A stretch of DNA of 64,000 nt. Origin: Euglena gracilis. Lineage: Eukaryota; Euglenida; Euglenophyceae; Euglenales. The stretch lies in contig CP154956.1 in assembly GCA_039621445.1 (NCBI GenBank), positions 25,098,743 through 25,162,742 of the forward strand, given 5' to 3'. Under the pieces are notes generated by a model. That model was not told the origin of the DNA. It did no database searches and saw only the letters and a program-made list of their open reading frames with translations. Below, in pieces: positions 47,875-59,026 of this stretch (position 1 is its first letter; each line of letters opens with the position of its first letter). The translations under genes and the position numbers were made by a program.

Positions 47875-48338
47875 GTGAAATATTTTGTCACTTTGTTCTT
47901 CTTTCCTTGGAAGACAATAACGCAAGTACCCTCACCCCCCCCCAATTTGGCAAAAAACGTACCTTGGCGTGCACAGTCGTGTCTTCCCATGCCAAATAAT
48001 TTGTGTCATGATAACATCACCATTGTGAGTGGTTACTGGAGTTAGTGTCACTTGACGCTTGTCATGCTCATCTGTTTGAGAACGATAAATGTTACCTTGT
48101 TAATGTGCACAGCATACTGATCATATACGTTGACCGTTGTTCTTCAGCATTGCAGGTGCCCCAGGCAGTGTGAGTGGACGTAAGTGTTTTTTTTATGATA
48201 GTTGAACTCCTGACTTGGTATATGACCCCTCCAGGGGTTTTAATTGTTCGCCATGTTAATTCCATAACCAAGGGGGGTTGGTACACCCCCCCCCCTCTGA
48301 CGCTATACATCGTGGACTCTGAACACGGTTTCAAATGT

Positions 48339-48474
48339 GTTTCATGATCTGATCCCGCTTTTTCACCGGAAAACCGGGGGCGCCTACGGCGCCGGCGCCC
48401 CCAACCGGGGGCGCCTACGGCTCCCCCGGTTTTTCGGTGAGAAAGCGAGATCAGATCATGAAACTTTATACAGT
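48339..48474. mobile_element. 136-bp fold-back element with GGCGCCTACGGCGCC core
   Basis: It opens GTTTCATGATCTGATC...CTTTTTCACCGGAAAACC and closes with the complement, ending GATCATGAAAC. The centre carries GGGGCGCCTACGGCGCC twice, the same type of central stem-loop as in families A to D. Confidence 0.88.
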
Positions 48475-49328
48475 CCACAGCAGTGAGCAAAAAGCCATCT
48501 GGATCCCAGCAAGGCTAGATAGAGGCACAGGGGTAGAGGTAGAGGTGGAGGTCACCTCCACCTCACCTCCTGTTCCCTCTATGTCACCTCTTTATCAAAA
48601 TCCTAAGGAAAGTGGCTCAAAGAAGGTATGTTTTTTTACCAAACAAAGGCAATTTTTATGAAACTCTTTAGAAATTGGCCATTTTTGTCACATATCTCTG
48701 ATGACAACATTTGAAACCACCCACCTAGATAACACCGGGGGCCGCCAAAAGTCCCATGGCATTAAAGGCCATGAGGGCTCGCCACGCCATTTCCCCCCCC
48801 CCCACCACTGGAAGTGCGCAACCTTGTGAGGCCTCCTAAGCATCAATCCTGGGCTTGTGAAGCGTGCCAATGATGTTGCGTTTGTTTCCTAAGCATTAGT
48901 TTCTCTGTTTTGGCTTTTGATGATTTAGACCCAAAAGGCACCTAAAGTGCCAAAATGAAGTGTTTTTGCTTCATATGTTTGAAATTGCACCTGCACAACA
49001 TCCATTTTGGTGTGGTTTCGGGTTTGACAGGAATGAGAGCATCTGAAACCGACCAAAAAAATCCTTTTTTTCACTGTTTGTTCCAATGATCCTTTAGAAA
49101 AAGTGCCCTGACACTCTATTGTTCCTGTACCCCCCTATGGGAATAGTAAGGGGGGGGGAACAGTAAGGGGGGGTCCATGGTAACCACTGGGCAACGGTGT
49201 GACGGGTGTATCTACGGATGTGCCTGTGAGTGTGCTTGCAAGTGGTTCAGTGTACGAATGAAACGAAACGATAGGCGTACAAACGAAACAAAAGGACAGG
49301 CTGTTGTGGGGTTGGTCAATTCATGGCC
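48475..49328. other. Spacer, no gene recognised
   Basis: Mostly unique sequence with a short GGTAGAGGTAGAGGTGGAGG tract (48527-48550) and AACAGTAAGGGGGG motifs near 49160-49170 that belong with the hairpin at 49329. Confidence 0.5.
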
Positions 49329-49393
49329 CATGGGAACAGTAAGGGGGGGAGCTCGTCCCCCCCCCTTACTGTTCCCCCCTTACTGTTCCCATG
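49329..49393. repeat. CATGGGAACAGTAAGGGGGG hairpin
   Basis: CATGGGAACAGTAAGGGGGG (49329 on) is complementary to ...CCCCTTACTGTTCCCATG (to 49393), with an extra TTACTGTTCCCCCC copy inside the right arm. Single motifs GGAATAGTAAGGGGG and GGAACAGTAAGGGGG occur 170 bp upstream. Confidence 0.85.
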
Positions 49394-49502
49394 GACCCAA
49401 AAGGAGGCCACAGGACGGGAACAATAAGGGGCCGGGGCATGGTATGATGTTCTTTGTCTTTCCAGTGTTTGCAACTGCAATGTTTCCTTGATGACTTTAA
49501 AG

Positions 49503-49972
49503 CATACATCTCTCTAAGGTTTTGCGAACCCCCCCCCCCGGGGGTGGGCGGCTGCAGCCAGCCCCGATTTGGGCCCAGCCCAGCCGCAGCAGCACCCCCG
49601 GGGGGGGGGGGGGTGCTGCTAGCCCAGCTAGCCAGCCCCTTTTTTGGGGGTCCAGCCCAAAATTTTTCGGCGCAAAGCGCCGAAATTTTTTGAAAAACTG
49701 TGTTCAAAAGTGGCCAAAAATGGGGTTTGGGGGGCGTTTGGGGCATTTTTGGGGGGTTTCAGATGCATCGTTTTTTCAAAACTGTGTTTTGCAGGTCATT
49801 TTTGGGCATTTTTCCGATTTCAGTCCAGCTCGCCCCGGTTCGGGTCCAGCCGGGGTCCAGCCCCCCCCCCCCCCGGGGGGGGGGGCGGGCTAGCCAGCCC
49901 AAATTTCTAGCCAGCCCAAATTTCTAGCCCTAGCCCAGCAACCCCACCCCGGGGTCCTTAGAGAGATGTATG
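49503..49972. mobile_element. Family A inverted-repeat element, copy A2 (470 bp)
   Basis: TIRs CATACATCTCTCTAAGG (49503-49519) and the complement (49956-49972) are perfect. Exact 8-bp duplications CTTTAAAG flank it (49495-49502, 49973-49980). It is nearly identical to A1 in reverse orientation, including the GGCGCAAAGCGCC stem-loop, so the copies are young. Confidence 0.97.
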
Positions 49973-50279
49973 CTTTAAAGATATCCAAATCAAAACTGGT
50001 CGCCTCTTGCAATTTTCCGCCTGCCCTGTATATTGTGCACGAAATACAGGGCAGGCACAGGGATCCCCAATTTTTTTCAACAAAAATTGTGAGACCCCCT
50101 CCCCCAGGCCGGATCCAGAAGCCCGGAAATGGGGCCAGAATTCCCCCCAGGCTGTCGTCCATTGGGCCGACCCTAGACCCTGGTGGTCATTCCCATTACC
50201 ATTACTGCCCCCAAATAACCACCCTCTTGTCCCGGCTAGGACCCCGGAGTCACTTGGGGGGGGTCATCGCTGAGCTCTT

Positions 50280-50490
50280 ATCTCTTTAGAGTACCCCCCC
50301 CCCTTTATTTGAGCACACCCACGGGCCAACGGACCCCCCAAATGCTCAAATAAGGGGGGGTCAAATAAGGAGGGGGTCAAAATTTCCTTTAGAAAAAGGG
50401 CAAAAAAAATTTCGGCACCTTCGGCGCATTGAAAAATTCCCCAAACCCAAATGCTCAATTAAGGGGGGGGGGTCAAATAAAGGGGGTAAG
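50280..50490. repeat. CTCAAATAAGGGGGG-motif element
   Basis: Inverted and direct copies of TTTATTTGAGCA / TGCTCAAATAAGGGGGG (50295, 50343, 50362, 50451, 50472) surround a central stem-loop relative GGCACCTTCGGCGC (50411). It resembles the other short families but lacks a proven duplication. Confidence 0.55.
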
Positions 50491-50634
50491 AGCGAAGCTC
50501 ACCAGGGGGGAAAAGGGGGGGTCGGACCCGCCCCCGCCCCTGGGTAGACCGTGAAAACTGCGGATTATCACCATGACCCCGGCCCGTTTCCTGGATTTTT
50601 TTCCCCAGCCGTGAGCGGCTGTATTCGGAAACCC

Positions 50635-50734
50635 AGTTTCCGAATCACCGACATATGACCCCTAACTCCCCGCCAAGCCCGAGCAGTTTCCGAATCACCG
50701 ACATATGACCCCTAACTCCCCGCCAGGCCCGAGT
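50635..50734. repeat. Two 50-bp tandem copies
   Basis: AGTTTCCGAATCACCGACAT...CCCGCCAAGCCCGAGC is repeated immediately with one or two changes. Confidence 0.95.
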
Positions 50735-51166
50735 TGTTCACGCGCAAAGGGGTCCAAACTGGGTAGGATTGGCCCATCCCGACACTGCCATTTCGCCGGG
50801 GTCCAGAAATCGGTCAAAAAATCGTTTTTTGAAAGTATCTCAAGAAAACATACATTATTTCCGGAAAAGTCGGTCTGGCGAAATGCACCCCCGGAGGCCC
50901 TCTATCACCCCCTGTTTGCCGTTTTGGCCGCCGACACGCCTGGCCCGTGTTCTGGCGCATTTTTTGCGACCCAAAACGGTCATTTTGGGGTGTTTTTTGG
51001 GCCGTTTTTTGATCGAAAAAACGGTCCAAAAAACACCCCAAAGTTTCCTAAAATATCCCGACAATGAAGCAAAATCAAAGAAAATATCCGGAGAGCAAAA
51101 ATGAAGCCCTTAAAATGTCTTATCCAACCATGGATAATATATATATATATGTATATTCTATATATG

Positions 51167-51230
<64 letters not shown>

Positions 51231-51880
51231 ATATGTATATGTGTGTATGTATGTGTGTGTGTGTATATATATGTATATGTGTATATATATATGTATATAT
51301 GTATATATTATATATAATATATATCTATATCTATTATATATATATATATATATCTATATATATATATTCACTTTTCCCCCAACTCTTTGTGTAGCTCGAG
51401 TTACGGTTATTTTTTGGCCAATTTTGGCCCGTTTTAGGGGCCATTTCGGGCCGTTTTCGGGGGTCAAAAAATCAATGTTTTCAAAAAAAATATCTCGAAA
51501 TGAAGCAAAATCAAAGGAAGTGTCCGAAGACCGAAATTGAAGCCCTTGGAACGCCCTATCCAACTGTATTTTGATTTCCCCGCAACTCCCCCTGGCCCGA
51601 AATGATGGCCGATTTACGGCCCAAAGCAGCGCGGTAGGCTTGTGACTTGGCCGTTTTCGGCCCCTTTTGGGGCAAAAAATCAATTTTCCTTCAATTTCTC
51701 AAAAATGGTGGGGATTCAAAGGAAATGTCCGGTGACCTAAATTGAAGCCCTTAAAAATCCCTCTCTAATCGTATTTTGACTCGTTTTTCGACTCGCCAGC
51801 GTCCTGTTTTGGGCCCGAAACCCATAGAGTTTGGGTCCAAAATGGGTCAAAAAATTCAAAAAATCCAATCAAACGGGTAT
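50735..51880 (+). repeat. Satellite-like repeat, three diverged units plus microsatellites
   Basis: The core GAAGCAAAATCAAAG...TGTCCGGAGAC...TTGAAGCCCTTAAAA.GCCCTATCCAAC...ATTTTGA occurs at about 51062-51128, 51498-51575 and 51715-51782. (TA)n, (AAT)n and (GT)n arrays at 51138-51370 interrupt it. Other copies lie at 9460-9780 and 34850-35040 (inverted). Confidence 0.75.
51138..51370. repeat. Compound TA / AAT / GT microsatellite
   Basis: Successive arrays of TATA, AATAAT, GTGTGT and TATATG. The Tyr/Ile/Val-rich ORFs through it are artefacts. Confidence 0.97.
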
Positions 51881-51899
51881 GGGGTGTATGGAGGGCAGA

Positions 51900-52240
51900 C
51901 AATTGCTTAAGCACTGACCGACCCCCCCCCCCCGGGGTGACTGACTGGTTTTTTCAGAGTGACTGACTGGTTTTGGGCCCAGACCCCCTCCCCCGGGGGG
52001 GGTCAGCCAGGGGCGGGCAAAAGCGGCTTGAGTGACCCCGGCGCCTTTGGCGCTGGGAAATTTTTTTTGGCCTAAAATGGCCTAAAGTGACTGGAAAGTG
52101 GCCGTTTTTCTGAGTGGCCGACCCCCCCGGGGGGGGGGAGGTAGTGACTGACTGGCTTCCCAAAAAAAAGTGACTGACTGGTTTTTCAAAAAGTGGAGTG
52201 ACCCCCCCTCCCCCCCCGGGGGTCGGTAAAAAATTGTATG
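51900..52240. repeat. GTGACTGACTGGTTTT repeat block with GGCGCCTTTGGCGC core
   Basis: GTGACTGACTGG (51937, 51959, 52144, 52170) recurs on both sides of C/G runs and a central stem-loop GGCGCCTTTGGCGCTGGG (about 52039). It has the layout of the short-element superfamily without clear termini. Confidence 0.6.
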
Positions 52241-52972
52241 ATGGAGGGTTAACCTTGCCGTAAAGTCACTGAAAGTCACCATACATTGCAAGGGAGTAAT
52301 TTGTAAATTATAAAATGCGCAAAATTTGCAATGCTAATCTTTTCAGCCTTTCATCACATGCATGTCCCATTCAGAGCTCAGTACCACTCAAAACCTGGTT
52401 TAGGGGGGGAGGTCGAAAAAAGGGTCTCGGATACCCCCCTACACCTTTTTTTCGGATTTTTTTTGTGAAATTTGTGTTCTCTGGCATCATTTCTACCAGA
52501 AGGAAAACTCGTGTTTCTAAAAATCTCAAAAAAGATCTTTGTTTTATGAAGATTTTTCTCTTGAAAGATTTTTTTCATTGTCTAGGCCCGGACCCTAGAG
52601 GGTCATTTAGGAGAGGGGGTAATGGTGTTAGGGTGGAATAGGGTGTGGATCAATTGACGGAATTGATGCACTGCCATGGATCGACAAATGGAAGAGACCT
52701 CTGATTGGTCGATTGGCCTCCGGGACAAGACTGGCCAGTTTTGGCAAGGCCGCGAAAAGGTCTCAGAAAACCTCCGAAAATGCAAGGTTCGAAAATTTTA
52801 AAGTTGCTTGGATTATAAAAGTTATGACCAACAAAAAATTGACCAATTCTCACAAACAATTGGGGGAGGGGTACTCGGCCCCCCCCCCTTATTGTCCCCC
52901 CACAATTCGCAAATAGGGGGGTCTGAAGGAGCCCGGGCTTCTTGTCTCAACGTCCCTCACAGTCTCAGTATT

Positions 52973-53169
52973 ATGCCTCGGAAGAGAATTCTTTCGGCGA
53001 TTGGGTGTTCGGCTATTTTGCTCGTCTATTTCTGTTTCTGGGGTTTCACAGCAAGCCGCTATGTGACAAGTGAGCCTGTCGCACAACGTGAAGAACAGAC
53101 TCATCACAAAAGCCAGCAGGACCTGCAGGTTCTTTCCTTCTCTTCCGAACATTTCCTGGACCCCAAGCT
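52973..53169 (+). CDS. Exon 1 of the membrane-anchored protein
   Basis: ATG at 52973 begins MPRKR, then a 22-residue hydrophobic segment and a polar stem (AQREEQTHHKSQQDLQ). It ends CCCAAGCT before GTGAGT, the best donor in the window. The antisense ORF is a shadow. Confidence 0.7.
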
Positions 53170-56100
53170 GTGAGTATTGCCACACTGATTTTTTTCGTTT
53201 TGGAGCTTTCTTGAAGGTTGGCGATTCGTGTGAGAGGGGCTGATAAGGAAGCTTTGGGATGAATACAAAGTGACCTCCCAAAAATTTTTCGAACATAAAG
53301 GCGTGTGTGTGCCAGAAAGCCTCCACCTCAGATTGAAGAAAAATGATTGTTGTTCTGACTCTCTTGGTTTGACAATTTGAATGGTCCTGTGTTGTTTAAT
53401 GACGAAGATCCGATGGCTTTTTCGAAAGCTCCATTTCTCCCCCCCCCCCAAACACGCGTGCGCTTATTGCAGACCGTTGCAGGGGTGTGCTTCTATTTGG
53501 ACCCTAGGTGTGTGATCTTTGTCAAAAATGGGTACCATCCCCCCCCCCCCCGATCTTATCCCATACCCGGCCAAAGGGTCCGGGCCAGGGGCCGCTGATG
53601 CAAATCTGTTGACCCCCCGATCTTGTCCCCCCCCCATCTTGTCCCATACCCGGGCTTCCAGACAGGCTAGGGGAATAGTACCCCCATATTTTTTGACAAA
53701 GATCACACACCTAGTGGTGGGCTTTTTGTCCAGTGGTGGGCCACTGCCTTTGGTGGCAGGCACTTTGGCAGTTTTGTCTTCAAAAAAAAAACTTATTTTG
53801 TAAAAAAAACATCAAAAATAACGTCAAAAAATCAAAGGGAAATTCCATTTTTAAAAACTCGTTATGAAACACCCAAACCATATTTTGAATCCTGCTAAGT
53901 TCAAAAACTATCAAAAAAATGGTCAGAAATGTAAAAAATGCAATTTCATCACACTTTTTTCATTTCTTTAGGAGGAAGTTTTTGGCAGAAATGACCCAGA
54001 AGTTGCAAAAAAATGATTGAAAATATGCATTCAAAAAACTTTCTGTGCAAAACCTCGTTGGCGTTTTTTTTTGTCTGTTTTAAAATAAATATGGTCAAAT
54101 TAACAAGAACAAAAAACACTGTCCAAAAAAACAAGTTGCCGAGTATGGCAGCTGGCAGTGTGTTTTTGTTTTGTGCTTGCAGCGCCCCTGCATTTCTATT
54201 GAGGGTTTATGTCATCATGGGGCACCTTTCTTCTGCAGCACATCGGCCATGGTGTGGACTCCAGTGTGATGCATCGCATCAGAGTCAAACTTGCTTATCG
54301 AAATCGATTCTTGCGGACGTTGAAAGCATTCTTTTTGGCTCGAGGAGCTGTGGAGGTCCGCCCAAATCGGCATCGGACGGCCCTCATTGTAGACATTTCT
54401 GTTGGTATGCGCCCACTACGTTGTCCCCAGAATTTGGTTTGGGTCATTTTTGGGGGATGGTTTATGGATGCTGCTGCAACATGTTCCTTCAAGGGACACT
54501 AGAGAACCTCTTGGCTGTGAAGATGGCACAATTCGACATTGATTATCAGCACAGCATATTGCGCTCCGTCGTGCCGTACAGGTCTTTCCTCTCTGATGTT
54601 CCATTTCTCCATTTGTCTGTCTAAGTGGATTAAATAAAATGAGAAATAGAAGGTTTTTGATTGGCTGTCGGCGTCGGGCTGCTCCCTACACTCCCCTAAG
54701 CCCTCCCTTGGTGATTGCTCCACGGGGCTTTTATTTGGCCATTACACCTAACACTCCCAGTTTCCAGGATCCTTTGCCATATTTTTTTTGGCACTTTTGC
54801 CAAAAAAAAATTGAATTTTTTGGAAAATATTTGTGCACTTTTTGCCGTAATTTTGCACGTTTTTGCCAAAAAAATTGGAACCTCTTTGAAAGTATTTGGA
54901 ACTGCTTTGTCAGAGATTTGGGACTCCGTGGTCTGGCAGTTTTGGAAATTTTTTGCAAGTTTTTTGGGGGGACTTGCCAATTTTTTTTGTTTCCCTTTGC
55001 CTGCAGTGTGTTTTTTTTGGAATGCCTGTCCATCCAAACGTCGGGTATAGCTGGCAGCTTGTTTCCAACGAAGCCCAAAATTTCTTCCAAAATATTTTAG
55101 ATTTTTTTTGTTTTTAAAAGCCTTTTTTTCCATCTATGGACCATGCCAAGGCAAAATTTGGATGGTTTTAATAAAAAGTGATCAGAATTGGTGATTTTTT
55201 GTGCTTTTTTTTTGTAAATTTGACCAAAAGTTATGTGACTTTGAAGCATTTTGGTCCATCTTGATATACCACCCTTGCGATCAAGGGAAATCTGTTCTCG
55301 TTGTTTTTCCCTTTGTTTTTAAAATGTTTCTTTTCCAAAAAGAGCATGAAAAACACTTTTTCAAAAAAACCAAAATAGCACCAGGTGCTCCGGGTTGAAT
55401 GCCATACCATACATCTCTCTAAGGTTTTGCGAACCTCCCCGGGGGGGGGCGGCTGCAGCCATCCCCGATTTGGGCCCAGCCCAGCCGCAGCAGCCCCCTC
55501 CCCCCCGGGGGGGGGTGCTGCTAGCCCTAGCTAGCCAGCCTCTTTTTGGGGGTCCAGCCCAAAAATTTTCGGCGCAAAGCGCCGAAATTTTTTGAAAAAC
55601 TGTGTTCAAAAGTGGCCAAAAATGGGGTTTGGGGGACGTTTGGGGCATTTTGGGGGGTTTCAGATGCATCATTTTTTCAAAACTGTGTTTTGCAGGTCAT
55701 TTTTGGGCATTTTTCCGATTTCAGTCCAGTTCGGGTCCAGCCGGGGTCCAGCCCCCCGGGGGGGGGGGGGGCGGGCTAGCCAGCCCCCCCCCTTAAGGGT
55801 CCTTAAAGAGATGTATGTGCCATACACGCAACCTACGCAACCTGTCGACCAAGAGGGTGTTATCGCCATATGATCTCTTAGACGCATACTCCGTCCTGAG
55901 TCCTGCATTTAAACACAGGACTCAGGAAGGAGTCCCGAGGGGGGTTCCGCTGGCAGGGCCAGCCAGTAGAAATTTTTAGCACCCACTTGCCCAAAATGCC
56001 CATTTTTTGGCAACAAAATCAGCCAAAACCACATTACCCCCTTCCCCAATCCCCCCCCCCGATTGGCTAGTGGCCTGCGGGACAATGTCCTTTTCGAAAA

Positions 56101-58978
56101 TTTTAAAATTTGTCGAATAAGGAAAGTCATGATGAATCCCACTATCCGCAAAAAATCGACCTATTTTGCACACGTAAATAATTAGGGGGTGGGGGTCCTT
56201 GAGCCCCCTGTGTGCACTGTGGCTGTTTTTTTGGTGCCTTTTATCCCTTCTTCTGGCCTGGCGCTGTTGTTCGCCTCTGGCACTTTTTGTCTATGTGCGT
56301 GGAGGTGGCCGGAGCCTGGCGGGACTTACCTTGAGCCTTGAGCCCCCCCTCCCCCCAGTTGTCCCCCCCTATGTCTCACCCCCCTTTTCCCTTCAGACAC
56401 AAAATGGCCACCCCGGGGGTTGGGGTTTCAAACTTGCTTTGGCACCTTTGGCGTCGAAGGCAAATGGCCGCTTTGAGGGAAAATTTTTTTAAATGTTTTT
56501 GAATTAATATTTTATTGAGTTCTTATTCGCTACTTGACTGATCATTCGGGCTGGTTGATGATCATGGACGGAGACCCAAAAGTGGGGAGAGGTTCAGGGG
56601 CACTAAGTTCTGATTAGTGTTGAGCATCATGTGTGATGCCCACCTTCCTGAACTATGCCTCTCTCGTCCCACCCACCTCCCTGCCGCCCAGTCCCCTCTG
56701 ACCCTGGTGGCCAACACAGGGTGATGAGGGTCCCAGGGTTCTATTTTTGGTACCCAGTGAATTCCTTATCATTTGGAGATGTTTTGAGAAAATCGATCTT
56801 TTGGCTCCAGAATGGACGAAAACCAGTCTGGCCAAAACATGCTGTATTTGGAGTTGTGCTAAAATGGCTACTCGGGCCAGGTGTGGAGTCACAAAAAATT
56901 TGTCTGTCTATAAGATGTCCCAAGGGCTGAATATAAAGTCACCACACATTTCTTTTCTTTATTTGATTCTTTTGAGGAATCATTGATTTTTTGACACCCT
57001 CCCCCTCAAAAATGCCATGGGGGATGGGGTTTATTTTGGGGAATGTTGAGGTCAAATATTCACACCTTGCGACAAGAAGAAAGATTTTATGAAATCAGAC
57101 CCCAAAGAGAAAAGACCCCACCTCAAACCAAACACAGAGCCTGAGCCTGAGCCTGAGGGTCTTGAAATTCTGCCTCAGTGCAGAACTGGGGAGTTCTCCA
57201 CCCACTTGTCCATGAAAAGTTCTAGTAATTTGCTGTAACCAGGGGATGTCGGCAACACACTGTATCAATGGACCAAAACCCAAACCAAAACCCACAAAAA
57301 TGTTGGTGTCACAACATCAACATTTTTTGGAAAACAATCAATTTCATGGCCCGATCATGCAGAAAAAAAACTGATCTTGCACAGCCAAAGAAGTCAAGCC
57401 ACATCATGAGACATCTGTTTCAGTTTTATGTGATGGAATATTCCCTCGCACAAAAAAAGTTATTTATCTTTCCGATTGAGCAAATGTTGAGCTTGAATTT
57501 AGGCCAGAACCAGCGTTCCTCCCCCTGTTTCAGAGAGAGTCTTTTGATCCCCCCTCCCCTTAAATTCCACCCCCTCCCCCCTACCTGGCTTGGTTGGGCT
57601 CCTCCATACCCATACCCACACCATAATGAAACCCTTGCAAAAATGGGCGGTCACAACTATGATTGCGCAATCCATGGTATTTGAATAACTGCCTGGAACC
57701 CGTTGATAAAGCAAACTTCTGCTTGCAGGGTCCCACCACAGATTGCATTCACCGTGGAGAGCATCAGTGGGCTGACTGATTTCCCTAAACCTCAGCCCAA
57801 CCCTGCTGCATTCAGGCTTGATCTGCTTTTGAAACAATCGGAATTTGTGCTTCCCCACCGAAAGGGCATAAGCCATGCTCAAAGCCTGGCGCCAGAGCCC
57901 TCAATGGCGCTTGTCCCTCGCGGATACCACATTAGTACAACCATGCGGGCACCAATGAGATTCTTTTCAAGGAATGAGCAAATGGAGGTTGTGTTTCAGC
58001 TGGAACTCTTTTGAAGCGGTCTCTTGTTCATTTTCAATTTTTCATCAATTTTTTGAATATATGGGCTTGTACTCTCTTTCAAAGAGTTTACAAAACCTAT
58101 TCGCAAAAACAGAATTGCAGAATTCCCATTTTCCCATTTGGAATGACTTTTTTTTTGCAGCGGAACCGAAGAATTTTTTTTATTTTCTGTCAGCCTGGCA
58201 GCATTGCAGGAATCTCTTGCCAATTCCAGAAGCGATTTCTAACCAGGGCAAAAGGGCAATCACCCATCAGTCAAACAGCAGCTCGCAGCAACGCATCAAG
58301 GATCCTCCCATTTCCTTTAAATGAAATTCACAAGAATTCACATCACGGAAATGCGCGGAATTTCATGGACGAGGGGAGTGTTCAGGAATTCGTTTTTGCA
58401 TGGGCTTTGCACATCAAGACAGAAGAATTGTCTTCCAATTCGGATATTTCATGTCCAGTTAAGGTTTCCAAGAAGAGGAAGTGGGACCGAGGAAAATTCA
58501 GGCAAATTTTATGCAAACGGAGGTCTTTCTAACAGGGAAACAGGGACCTGATTCCCGGCGTAACCTTTCTCCTGAACAAAAGGCAACGTTTGGAACATCT
58601 ATCCTAACCGTTTTTTTTTCAATGATGGACCAATAACGCGGGATTTGTTCCCACACCACCGGTTTGCCTTGCTTCGACTCCCATCCCTTCGAATTGCCAA
58701 CCCTTCCCACCACCTCTTCGGGATTCCAGTTACCCTCCGCAGCAGCTCTTCCCAATACAGCCCCAACCAACAATGCAGCCCCTGCTCCCCAACTCTCACC
58801 CGTCGAGACCCAATCCACACCAACATCTGCTCTGGGTTTTCTCACACTCATGCTCCCTTTGTCCACGTTGCCAGGTATTTGCTTGTTGATGATTTTTCAG
58901 TGTTTCTCTTTTCTTTAACCCTATCCCTAACCCTAACCCTAACCCAATATCAAATCTAAACCCTGCCCCAAAATAAAG

Positions 58979-59026
<48 letters not shown>

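Noticed and set aside
51138-51394. Tyr/Ile/Val-rich ORFs
   Set aside because: They are translations of TA/GT microsatellites.
54239-54404. Exon 3 of the plus-strand gene as part of a class II aminoacyl-tRNA synthetase
   Set aside because: RNRFLRTLKAFFLARGAVEV superficially resembles class II motif 1, but no motif 2 or 3 follows and the protein begins with a membrane anchor.
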